The notes beneath the pieces are model-generated. The model saw only the letters and a program-made list of their open reading frames with translations. It did no database searches and had not been told where the DNA came from. A stretch of 38,561 nt of DNA from Saprospiraceae bacterium (GTDB lineage: Bacteria > Bacteroidota > Bacteroidia > Chitinophagales > Saprospiraceae), in NCBI GenBank assembly GCA_013002995.1, contig JABDLO010000454.1, positions 1 through 38,561 of the forward strand. Direction: 5' to 3'. Positions 22,380 to 30,461 of this stretch are shown in pieces (position 1 is the stretch's first letter; each line of letters starts with the position of its first letter). Made by a program: the position numbers and the translations under genes.

Positions 22380-22928
22380 TTAATTTTTTTGCGTTTGATA
22401 CATGGTCTGCAAGGATTTCAATCCTCTGAAAACTTTTACTTTAATGGTCGACTCGTTCATTCCTGTCATTTCTGCTACCTCCCTATATTTCATTTCGTTT
22501 AGCTTTACAAGTACGATCAATTCCCTTGTATTCTGGTCTAGTTGTCCTAATGCTTCTCTCAGCATTTTCTGATCTTCTAGTTTAAGGACTCTGTCATCAG
22601 CTCTTTTTGCTTCTTTCAACTGGTTAGAATAATCTTCAACAGCATAATGAGAATTAGCTTTATTTTTTCTAATGAAGTCAATCAGAGCATTTCTGGCTAT
22701 GGTAAACATCCATGACTTAAAAGTTCCACTACCACTGAATTGATGCTTATATTTTAAAACCTTATAAAAGACTGATTGTACCAGGTCTTCAGAATTAGCA
22801 TTATGTCCCAGGTTATTGTAGAAATAGGCATATAAAACTTTCTTATATCGCTCATAGAGTAAGCTCAAAGCATCGACCTGGCCATTTTGGACCTTTTCCA
22901 TCAAAACCTTATCAGAGAGAATATCCAT
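22380..22928 (-). CDS. ECF RNA polymerase sigma factor
   Basis: A 182-aa sigma-70-family protein with region 2 at about 22-90 (LYAYFYNNLGHNANSEDLVQ, KVLKYKHQF, FKSWMFTIARNALIDFIRK) and region 4 at about 125-178 (LIVLVKLNEMKYREVAEMTG, recognition helix ESTIKVKVFRGLKSLQ). It is the first gene of a four-gene operon with an anti-sigma-like membrane protein and two DUF4097 genes. A GAAAC/GTC arrangement with 17-bp spacing lies 24-47 bp upstream and could be an autoregulated promoter. Confidence 0.93.
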   Translation of the reverse strand: MDILSDKVLMEKVQNGQVDALSLLYERYKKVLYAYFYNNLGHNANSEDLVQSVFYKVLKYKHQFSGSGTFKSWMFTIARNALIDFIRKNKANSHYAVEDYSNQLKEAKRADDRVLKLEDQKMLREALGQLDQNTRELIVLVKLNEMKYREVAEMTGMNESTIKVKVFRGLKSLQTMYQTQKN

Positions 22929-22951
22929 TTATCATTTTTATCAATCAGTCA

Positions 22952-22975
22952 GACTATCAAAAGTTAGAATCGTTT
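22952..22975 (-). promoter_or_regulatory. Possible ECF-type autoregulatory promoter
   Basis: On the minus strand AAAC (22975-22972) and GTC (22954-22952) are separated by 17 bp, resembling the AAC and GTC cores of ECF promoters, 24 bp before the sigma ATG. Short motifs like this occur by chance, so the call is tentative. Confidence 0.25.
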
Positions 22976-23069
22976 CAAGAAATGGAATTTATTTTTCAAT
23001 TTAAGTTGATTTAGCTTTTAATAGGTTGAATATCATTCCTTAAAATGCGAAGAAAAGTTGGTAAAGGAT

Positions 23070-23077
23070 TAAATTTG
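23070..23077 (+). promoter_or_regulatory. Bacteroidota -7 element upstream of the S9 peptidase
   Basis: TAAATTTG matches TAnnTTTG exactly, 65 bp before the ATG. The expected -33 TTG is not at the right distance (a TTG at 23058 is too close), so the promoter is only partly supported. Confidence 0.4.
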
Positions 23078-23142
23078 AGAAAGTTCAATCTCTTTACCCC
23101 ACGGATAATCGTGGATCAAAAGATTAATTAAATTATTACGAT

Positions 23143-25578
23143 ATGAAAAGATTTCTTATTTACATGATTATGATAATGCCATTTTTTGTAGAAGGCCAGG
23201 TAGATCTTGGTTATCAGGTGCCTCACAATGATATTCTGGATCTTGCAGATGCGCCACCACCACCGGCAATAAGGATCAATGAAGCAGGGACCATGGCAGT
23301 AATGCTTTATCGCAAGCCATATAAAAGTATTCAGGAATTATCTGAGAAAGAAATGAGACTTGCGGGATTAAGAATCAATCCAGTTACTAATATAGGAAGT
23401 AGGACCAGGTATTATTTCGATGCTAAGATCCTTGATGTTAAATCACAAAAGGAATTTGATATAGATGGACTTCCGGAAGATGGCCGATTGGCTTACTTCG
23501 GGTGGTCTCTTGATGAGAGTAAAATGGCTTTTACTGTGACGGGAGAAGAAGGAGTATCACTTTGGGTACTTGACATCAGTAAGAAAACAGCCATGCAGAT
23601 TACAGATGAAGTGATCAATGCCAATACAGGAAGGCCTTATGTGTGGAATAATGATAATGCTTCAATGATTGTTAAATTCTTACCGGAAGACCGGGATCCA
23701 CTGGTAGATCGATCAAGTTCAATTCCCAAAGGGCCTACCATCAGTGTCAATGATGGAAAACGCGCACAAAACAGAACTTATCAGGATCTTTTAAAGAATC
23801 CTACGGATGAAAATAATTTTGATCAATTGGCACACTCTGTCCTCTTTAAAGTAAATCTGAATGGAGACAAAATGAAGTGGCAGGAAAAGGCCATCTATAG
23901 AGGAGTATCGAGGTCTCCTGATGGTAATTACTTTATGATTACTAAGGTCATGAGACCCTATTCATATCTCGTACCATATTATAGGTTTCCAAGTAACATT
24001 AGTATATATGACAAAGATGGGAAATTGATTAAGTCACTGCTTGATGTACCATTGGTTGAAGATCTACCCAAAGGATTTATGGCTGAAAGGACAGGCCCAA
24101 GGGACCACGGATGGAGATCAGATCATCCTTCAACCATTTACTGGGCTGAAGCACTGGACGGCGGAGATCCTGCAGTTAAAGTTGAAAAAAGAGATGCTAT
24201 CTATCAGTTGGAAGCACCATTCAATGGTGAAAAACAGATGCTTTTTAAAACCAAGTTGAGGTTCAATTCCATTATGTGGGGGGATGAATCACTTGCAATA
24301 GGCGTGGATTATTGGTGGAATTCAAGAATGATGCGAATGTCTGCCATAGACCCTTCTTCTCCAGGATCTGAACCGGTATTACTATCCGAAAGAAATTACC
24401 AGGATGCGTACAACGATCCGGGCTTTCCGGTAATGGAAAGAAATGAATATGGTCGAAGTGTTGTCATGAATGACAATGGGAATATATACATGATGGGAGA
24501 TGGATGGTCAGATGAAGGCAAACACCCATTCATTGATAAATGGAATATTAAATCTGGTGTAAAGGAAAGGTTGTACCGGGCTGAAAATAATGATATGCTG
24601 GAAGATCTTGCAACAGCAATTGATATGAAGAAGGGCATCGTTCTGACTCGTCTGGAATCAAAGAACAAATTCCCTAACTATTATTTAAGAAATATCAATA
24701 CGGGTAGCCTTACACCTGTCACCAATCATGATAATCCTTTTAAGGCGATTCAGGATGTTCACAAAGAAGTAATTACGTACAATAGAGCAGATGGTTTAGA
24801 ATTGTCGGCAACGCTTTATTTGCCAGTAGGATATGATAAAAGTAAGAAGGAGAAAATGCCCATGCTGATGTGGGCTTATCCGAGAGAATATAAGGATAAG
24901 AGCAGTGCCAGCCAGGTGAGACAATCACCCAATGAATTTACTTATCCATATTACGGATCACCGATCTACTGGGTCAATAGGGGTTATGTTGTGCTGGATG
25001 ATGCCGCTTTCCCTATCATCGGAGAAGGAGATGAAGAACCCAATGATTCATTCAGGGAGCAACTAGTTGCTAATGGACGAGCCGCCATCGATGCCGTTGA
25101 TCAACTTGGTTATGTTGATAGAAATCGGGTCGGGGTTGGAGGCCACAGTTATGGTGCTTTTATGGTTGCTAATCTATTATCACACAGCAGTGATTACGCT
25201 GCGGGTATTGCTAGATCAGGCGCATACAATAGGACGTTGACACCATTTGGATTTCAATCAGAAGAACGCAATTACTGGGAAGCACCAGAAGTCTATTATA
25301 CGATGTCTCCCTTCATGCATTCAGAAAAAATGAAAACACCTTTATTGTTGGTTCACGGAGAAGCTGATAACAACAGTGGAACCTATCCGATGCAAAGTGA
25401 AAGATATTTTAATGCTTTGAAAGGACTGGGAGCAACCGTGAGGTTGGTTATGTTGCCAAAAGAAAGTCATGGATATGCTGCCAGAGAATCTATCATGCAT
25501 ATGTTGTGGGAGCAGGATCAGTGGTTGGATAAGTACGTTAAGAATAAAGGCAAGGAAGGAAAAACGTTGAGACCTTAA
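23143..25578 (+). CDS. Secreted S9-family serine peptidase (glutamyl endopeptidase-like)
   Basis: An 811-aa prolyl oligopeptidase-clan protein. It has a signal peptide (MKRFLIYMIMIMPFFVEGQ), an N-terminal beta-propeller (about 30-530), and an alpha/beta hydrolase domain (about 540-800). The catalytic residues are visible: Ser669 in GGHSYGAF, Asp742 in HGEADNNSG and His776 in ESHGY. GGHSYGAFMVANLLSH, DNNSGTYPMQSERYF and the whole hydrolase region resemble S9D glutamyl endopeptidases (the chloroplast GEP type) more than dipeptidyl peptidase IV. It is expected in the periplasm, degrading peptides; no T9SS tail is seen. It stands alone between its own promoter and an unusual 15-bp inverted repeat. 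The cleavage preference (after Glu) is inferred from family resemblance only. Confidence 0.9.
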   Translation: MKRFLIYMIMIMPFFVEGQVDLGYQVPHNDILDLADAPPPPAIRINEAGTMAVMLYRKPYKSIQELSEKEMRLAGLRINPVTNIGSRTRYYFDAKILDVKSQKEFDIDGLPEDGRLAYFGWSLDESKMAFTVTGEEGVSLWVLDISKKTAMQITDEVINANTGRPYVWNNDNASMIVKFLPEDRDPLVDRSSSIPKGPTISVNDGKRAQNRTYQDLLKNPTDENNFDQLAHSVLFKVNLNGDKMKWQEKAIYRGVSRSPDGNYFMITKVMRPYSYLVPYYRFPSNISIYDKDGKLIKSLLDVPLVEDLPKGFMAERTGPRDHGWRSDHPSTIYWAEALDGGDPAVKVEKRDAIYQLEAPFNGEKQMLFKTKLRFNSIMWGDESLAIGVDYWWNSRMMRMSAIDPSSPGSEPVLLSERNYQDAYNDPGFPVMERNEYGRSVVMNDNGNIYMMGDGWSDEGKHPFIDKWNIKSGVKERLYRAENNDMLEDLATAIDMKKGIVLTRLESKNKFPNYYLRNINTGSLTPVTNHDNPFKAIQDVHKEVITYNRADGLELSATLYLPVGYDKSKKEKMPMLMWAYPREYKDKSSASQVRQSPNEFTYPYYGSPIYWVNRGYVVLDDAAFPIIGEGDEEPNDSFREQLVANGRAAIDAVDQLGYVDRNRVGVGGHSYGAFMVANLLSHSSDYAAGIARSGAYNRTLTPFGFQSEERNYWEAPEVYYTMSPFMHSEKMKTPLLLVHGEADNNSGTYPMQSERYFNALKGLGATVRLVMLPKESHGYAARESIMHMLWEQDQWLDKYVKNKGKEGKTLRP

Positions 25579-25622
25579 GCTTAATATAACAAAGCATAAA
25601 TTCAGATGATATAAATCATACA

Positions 25623-25664
25623 CACCAATAACATGGGCTTGCTTATTATCCCATGTTATTGGTG
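25623..25664. repeat. 15-bp perfect inverted repeat between S9 peptidase and acs
   Basis: CACCAATAACATGGG (25623-25637) is the exact reverse complement of CCCATGTTATTGGTG (25650-25664), with a 12-nt loop. It starts 44 bp after the peptidase stop and ends 32 bp before the acs ATG. No T-run follows, so it is not a standard intrinsic terminator. It may be a terminator stem, an operator, or a 5'-UTR hairpin of acs. Confidence 0.8.
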
Positions 25665-25696
25665 AAATTTACGCTCATAAAAAATCATTTCATCAC

Positions 25697-27598
25697 ATGC
25701 TTACTAGAATAAAAAATTTACAAGAGTACAAGAATGTCTATGCTGCAAGTGTAGATGACCCTGAATCATTCTGGGCTAGCCAGGCTGAATCATTTACTTG
25801 GAGAAAAAAATGGGACAAAACACTTGATTGGGATTTTAATGGTCCTGACATTAATTGGTTTGTCAATGGGAAATTAAATATTACTGAAAATTGTCTTGAT
25901 AGACACCTTGAAACAAGGGGTGATCAAGTAGCCATATTGTGGGAACCCAACGATCCCAATGTACCTACTAAAGAATATACATACAAGGAATTACATGCAG
26001 AGGTGTGTAAAGCAGCCAATGCCTTAAAGTCACTTGGTGTTGGAAAAGGTGATAGAGTATGTTTTTACATGCCGATGGTTCCTGAACTGGCCATAGCAGT
26101 GCTTGCATGTGCTAGAATTGGAGCAATCCATTCTGTAGTTTTTGCAGGGTTCAGTGCTACAGCCCTTGCTGATAGAATCAAAGATGCTACTTGTAAAATG
26201 GTGATTTGCTCAGACTTTAACAATAGAGGTGTCAAGCACATACCTGTTAAAAAGGTAGTAGATGATGCAATGGCAATGGGATGTGACAGCATTGAGAAAG
26301 TAATTGTCCATAAGAATACCGGAGATGACCTCAACATGGTAGAAGGTAGGGATATATGGTGGCATGATCTTGTGGATGGACAGAGTCCTGTCTGTGAGGC
26401 AGAAGAAATGGATTCTGAAGATATCCTATTTATTCTTTACACGTCAGGATCTACTGGTAAGCCTAAAGGTGTAGTCCACACTTGTGGTGGTTACATGGTT
26501 TATACAGCGTTCTCATTTACCAATGTCTTCCAATATGATCCAGGAGATATATATTGGTGTACAGCTGATATAGGATGGATAACAGGTCACTCATATATCA
26601 TTTATGGTCCGTTGTTATCTGGTGCTACTACGATGATGTTTGAGGGAGTACCTACTTATCCTGATGCTGGCAGATTCTGGGAGATTTGTGAAAAACATAA
26701 AGTCAATCAATTCTATACAGCACCTACAGCGATTAGAGCTTTGATGGCAAAAGGGGAGGATTTACCTGCTAAATACGATCTTTCATCGCTTAAAGTTTTA
26801 GGTTCCGTAGGTGAGCCCATCAATGAAGAGGCTTGGAACTGGTACAACATCAACATAGGAAAAGGGAACTGCCCGATTGTCGATACCTGGTGGCAGACTG
26901 AAACAGGCGGTATCCTGATTTCACCACTTCCGGGAATAACAGATACCAAGCCATGTTATGCTTCATACCCACTTCCAGGAGTACAATTGGTGTTGATGGA
27001 CAGTGAAGGTAAGGAGGTAGAAGGTAACAATAAAGAAGGTTTATTATGTATCAAGTTTCCATGGCCATCCATATTAAGAACCACTTATGGTGATCATGAA
27101 AGATGCCGTCAGACTTACTTCTCTGCATATGAAAATATGTACTTTACTGGTGATGGTGCGAGAAGAGATGAAGATGGTCGATATAGAATCATCGGAAGAG
27201 TTGATGATGTAATCAATGTGTCCGGTCACCGAATGGGAACTGCAGAAGTTGAGAATGCAATTAATGAGCACGATAATGTAGTAGAATCTGCAGTAGTTGG
27301 ATACCCACACGAAATTAAAGGCCAGGGTATTTACGCTTATGTCATTGTTAATGATGCGGTTACAGACGATGATGAATTCAGAAAAGAAGTGCTTAAGATA
27401 GTAACCAAAGAAATTGGCCCTATCGCCAAGCCAGATAAAATCCAGATCGTTTCCGGTCTTCCTAAGACAAGGTCAGGAAAAATCATGAGAAGAATTTTAA
27501 GGAAAATTGCTTCAAGTGATGCCTCCAATCTTGGAGATGTTTCTACTTTATTAAATCCTGAGGTAGTAACTGAAATTAAGGAAGGAGCACTGGTATAA
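25697..27598 (+). CDS. acs: Acetyl-CoA synthetase (AMP-forming)
   Basis: A 633-aa enzyme of normal family length. It activates acetate with ATP and CoA to acetyl-CoA in the cytosol. Motifs in order: the N-terminal ACAS segment (WDFNGPDINWFVNGKLN), P-loop-like LYTSGSTGKPKGVVH (about 250-264), WWQTETGG (about 400), the hinge/A8 region YFTGDGARRDEDGRYRIIGR and VSGHRMGTAEVE, and the A10 motif PKTRSGKIMRR with Lys595, the residue controlled by reversible acetylation in other bacteria. The ATG 25697 is consistent with family N-termini (LTRIKNLQEYKNVYAAS). A strong hairpin 32 bp upstream could affect expression. Acetate use fits a heterotroph living on polymer breakdown products. Confidence 0.97.
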   Translation: MLTRIKNLQEYKNVYAASVDDPESFWASQAESFTWRKKWDKTLDWDFNGPDINWFVNGKLNITENCLDRHLETRGDQVAILWEPNDPNVPTKEYTYKELHAEVCKAANALKSLGVGKGDRVCFYMPMVPELAIAVLACARIGAIHSVVFAGFSATALADRIKDATCKMVICSDFNNRGVKHIPVKKVVDDAMAMGCDSIEKVIVHKNTGDDLNMVEGRDIWWHDLVDGQSPVCEAEEMDSEDILFILYTSGSTGKPKGVVHTCGGYMVYTAFSFTNVFQYDPGDIYWCTADIGWITGHSYIIYGPLLSGATTMMFEGVPTYPDAGRFWEICEKHKVNQFYTAPTAIRALMAKGEDLPAKYDLSSLKVLGSVGEPINEEAWNWYNINIGKGNCPIVDTWWQTETGGILISPLPGITDTKPCYASYPLPGVQLVLMDSEGKEVEGNNKEGLLCIKFPWPSILRTTYGDHERCRQTYFSAYENMYFTGDGARRDEDGRYRIIGRVDDVINVSGHRMGTAEVENAINEHDNVVESAVVGYPHEIKGQGIYAYVIVNDAVTDDDEFRKEVLKIVTKEIGPIAKPDKIQIVSGLPKTRSGKIMRRILRKIASSDASNLGDVSTLLNPEVVTEIKEGALV

Positions 27599-27626
27599 AA
27601 GTAAACGGTATAGAATAGTATATTTT

Positions 27627-27681
27627 GAAGGCATCGTTTCATTTAATAATCTTATCTTAAGATATATGAGAAGATGCCTTC
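27627..27681 (+). terminator. Terminator-like hairpin enclosing the next gene's start codon
   Basis: GAAGGCATC (27627-27635) pairs with GATGCCTTC (27673-27681), followed by TTTTTATTTTTATT as in intrinsic terminators, but with a 37-nt loop. The loop holds an inner hairpin (ATCTT/AAGAT, 27649-27663) and the ATG of the T9SS protein gene (27666). It could end acs transcription, attenuate the next gene, or both. Confidence 0.55.
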
Positions 27682-29519
27682 TTTTTATTTTTATTACCCT
27701 TTGCTGGAACTTTAGTTCATCACAAAGCATCTGTGAAGGCAACTTAGGAAATAACATCTTCGAGGGTGGTGATTTCGGTTCAGGAGTTCAGAATGTTCTT
27801 CCACAGGATCCAGGAATAGCTCCAGGATATATTTATACCTTGAGTCCTCCACCAGATGACGGGTTATATACGATTACCAATAATACGGGTGCCTGGCCCA
27901 ATCTTTTTCCTGCCTGGATTGCAACCGGAGATAATAGCTCTGACCCCAATGGATATATGATGGTAGTCAATGCAACCTTTGATCCCGGAAATTTTTATGA
28001 AGAAACCATAACGGGGCTTTGTGAAAGCACATTCTATGAGTTTTCTGCTGATATCATCAACCTCATCATACCCGGTACACCTGATCACATTGACCCTAAT
28101 GTTGATTTTCTTATTGATGGCCAGGTTGTCTATAGCACAGGAATCATTCCTAAGACGGGAGAATGGACAAAGTATGGTTTTACCTTCGAAACGGATGGTA
28201 CTCAAAGTGAAATCACCTTGACTTTAAGAAATAATGCCCCGGGAGGGATTGGCAATGACCTTGCCCTGGATAATATTTCCTTCAGACCATGTGGCCCAAA
28301 ATCATTTATTGACCTGGATAGTGAAGAGACCATTTTTCTATGTGTAGAAGGTCAACCTATTAACATCATTGCTGATATAGTAGCTGCTACAGGCCAGGAA
28401 TTCAGCTTGTTCTGGGAAGAAAGTCTAGATGGAAACAATTGGTCTGAGATGGGGATTGTTAACGAGGATACCATTATGCATGATATTTTTGATCCGGGAG
28501 ATTATTATTATCGATACATTTCAGCAGCTGATGATATAAACCTTAATAATGATAAATGTAGGATTATTTCAGATGTTGTCCACATAGAAGTACTTCCCAG
28601 GTTTTATGATTTTCAAGATACATTGTGTGTCGGAGGCAGGTATGATTTCAATGGTACGGAATTATTTGCAGGTGGAATATATGTGGATACCTTAATGTCA
28701 AGCTTTGGATGTGACAGTGTGATTACATTGACACTGGAGGAGGTACCTGATATTCCCATTGAAGCTGAATTGATGACACTCGATCCCAGTTGCTTTAACT
28801 TTAGTGATGGCATGATCAATTTGGATGGCATTACTGGGGGATATGGAGGATTTACTTATTTACTGGACGGTATGGATGTCAATACATCGATTTCAGGGTT
28901 AGCTAGTGGAGATTATATTCTGGAGATCAATGATCGATTCGGTTGTAATACCAGATTTGATATTAATCTTATTAACCCTGAGCCCTTTACTGTAAAAATA
29001 GGAGATGATCAAAGTATTATTCTGGGGGAAGAAATCCAGATCAATATCAATAGCAGCTACGATATAGAATCATGGTTGTGGTCTCCTAATTCCTATTTCA
29101 GCTGTCAGAATTGTCCTGATCCTGTAGTGTTTCCAACTGAGTCTGGTTATGTTTCTCTTACAGCTTTTAATGAAAATGATTGTATTTCAGTTGATTCCTT
29201 CTTTGTAAATGTAGCCAGAGATAAAGCGGTTTTTATCCCAAATGTATTTTCACCTAATGAGGATGGCAACAATGATAGATTTGAGGTGAAAGCATTTGGC
29301 AATAGCGTAAGAAGTATAGTTTCTTTTCAGATCTTTAACAGATGGGGAAACTTAGTCTATAACAAAGAAAACCTATTACTGGGAGACTTACAGAGTTTCT
29401 GGGATGGGAAAGTGAATGATACATATGCCCCTTCAGGAGTATACACCTATCTTATTGAAGTGGAATATCTGGATGAGATAAAAGAAATAATCACTGGAGA
29501 TGTTACGATCATCCGCTAG
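27666..29519 (+). CDS. Secreted protein with gliding-associated type B T9SS C-terminal domain
   Basis: A 617-aa protein with a signal peptide (MRRCLLFIFITLCWNFSSSQS). Residues about 22-212 look like a jelly-roll, CBM-like domain (NIFEGGDFGSG, WIATGDNSSDPNGYMMVVNA, DLALDNISFRPCG). About 215-310 form an Ig-like segment, about 315-360 carry the Bacteroidota motif DTLCVGGRYDFNGTELFAGG with CDSVITLTL, and about 365-440 are SprB-like (DGMINLDGITGGYGGFTYLLDG). The last 95 residues are the type B sorting domain (FIPNVFSPNEDGNNDRFEV, FQIFNRWGNLVYN, WDGKVNDTYAPSGVYTYLIEV). It is expected on the cell surface or released by the T9SS, perhaps for adhesion or polysaccharide binding. Its first codons overlap a terminator-like hairpin. 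Confidence 0.9.
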   Translation: MRRCLLFIFITLCWNFSSSQSICEGNLGNNIFEGGDFGSGVQNVLPQDPGIAPGYIYTLSPPPDDGLYTITNNTGAWPNLFPAWIATGDNSSDPNGYMMVVNATFDPGNFYEETITGLCESTFYEFSADIINLIIPGTPDHIDPNVDFLIDGQVVYSTGIIPKTGEWTKYGFTFETDGTQSEITLTLRNNAPGGIGNDLALDNISFRPCGPKSFIDLDSEETIFLCVEGQPINIIADIVAATGQEFSLFWEESLDGNNWSEMGIVNEDTIMHDIFDPGDYYYRYISAADDINLNNDKCRIISDVVHIEVLPRFYDFQDTLCVGGRYDFNGTELFAGGIYVDTLMSSFGCDSVITLTLEEVPDIPIEAELMTLDPSCFNFSDGMINLDGITGGYGGFTYLLDGMDVNTSISGLASGDYILEINDRFGCNTRFDINLINPEPFTVKIGDDQSIILGEEIQININSSYDIESWLWSPNSYFSCQNCPDPVVFPTESGYVSLTAFNENDCISVDSFFVNVARDKAVFIPNVFSPNEDGNNDRFEVKAFGNSVRSIVSFQIFNRWGNLVYNKENLLLGDLQSFWDGKVNDTYAPSGVYTYLIEVEYLDEIKEIITGDVTIIR

Positions 29520-29548
29520 GAAAATGTTTAATATTAAAATCTTAAGGC

Positions 29549-30412
29549 ATGGTATTAATTTGTGATGCTGGAACAACAGGTTGCGATTGGCTACTTCTCA
29601 ATCAGGATGGTAATAAAGAGATCAATCGGTTTCATAATCCTGGGATCAACCCCACTTATCAATCTTCTTCTGCTATCCATTCCTCACTACTTTCCAATGA
29701 AGATTTAATCAAAGTATCAAACGAGATTCAGGAAATCTATTTTTTTGGTTCTGGATGTGGTATGCCTGCATCGCAAGAGAAGGTACATATGGTACTCAAA
29801 GATATTTTCGCTAACACAATGCACATCAATGTAAAAGGTGACGTTGAAGGTGCTGTTTATGCGTCGGTTTCAGGGCCAGGAGTAGTAGGTATCCTGGGTA
29901 CAGGTAGTAACATCTGTTATTATGATGGTGCACAAATCCATCTTAAAATTCCTTCTCTGGGATTTCATATTATGGACCAGGGAAGTGGAAATGCCATCGG
30001 ACGTCGATTATTACAAGCTTTTTATTTTAACCAGATGCCAGAGGATATCAAAACATTATTTTCATCAACATATAATCTTGAGATAGAGCGCGTAAAGAAA
30101 GACCTTTACTCTGTTGAGAATGTCAGTAGATACATGGCTGGTTATGCCCGGTTTTTATTTGATAATAAGGATCATGATTATTTACGTAGTTTATTGAAGG
30201 AGTGTCTGGAGGATTATTTTAATACTTCAGTAAATGCTTACCTTAACGAAGCTAAAAAGACGTCTTTAAATATGGTAGGATCCATAGCCCATCTATCAAA
30301 AGGGATCATTTCAGAACTCTGTAATAGTCATGGAATCCAGGTAGGAAATATTGTAGCCCATCCAATTGATCGACTTGCGGAGCAATTAAGTTTATATAGA
30401 ATTATATCATAA
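29549..30412 (+). CDS. BadF/BadG/BcrA/BcrD-family ATPase, putative N-acetylglucosamine kinase
   Basis: A 287-aa protein of the ASKHA fold. The N-terminal phosphate-1 motif is LICDAGTTGCDWLLLN (3-18), with FFGSGCGMP (about 67-75) and the phosphate-2/adenosine region GPGVVGILGTGSNICYYDG (about 110-128), then GFHIMDQGSGNAIGRRLL. Bacteroidota members of this size are usually annotated as NAGK-type sugar kinases phosphorylating GlcNAc. It is the first gene of a likely operon with a sodium:solute symporter and a sugar isomerase-like lipoprotein, which fits amino-sugar or sugar catabolism. The exact sugar cannot be read from the sequence. The start ATG is 29 bp after the preceding stop. Confidence 0.85.
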   Translation: MVLICDAGTTGCDWLLLNQDGNKEINRFHNPGINPTYQSSSAIHSSLLSNEDLIKVSNEIQEIYFFGSGCGMPASQEKVHMVLKDIFANTMHINVKGDVEGAVYASVSGPGVVGILGTGSNICYYDGAQIHLKIPSLGFHIMDQGSGNAIGRRLLQAFYFNQMPEDIKTLFSSTYNLEIERVKKDLYSVENVSRYMAGYARFLFDNKDHDYLRSLLKECLEDYFNTSVNAYLNEAKKTSLNMVGSIAHLSKGIISELCNSHGIQVGNIVAHPIDRLAEQLSLYRIIS

Positions 30413-30461
30413 TCGATCTTCCAAAGGAATATTTCTTTATTTTCCGAAAAATTTAATTCAA

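Noticed and set aside
25623-25664. Ordinary intrinsic terminator of the S9 gene
   Set aside because: The stem is strong but is not followed by a T-run, so it is listed as an inverted repeat instead.
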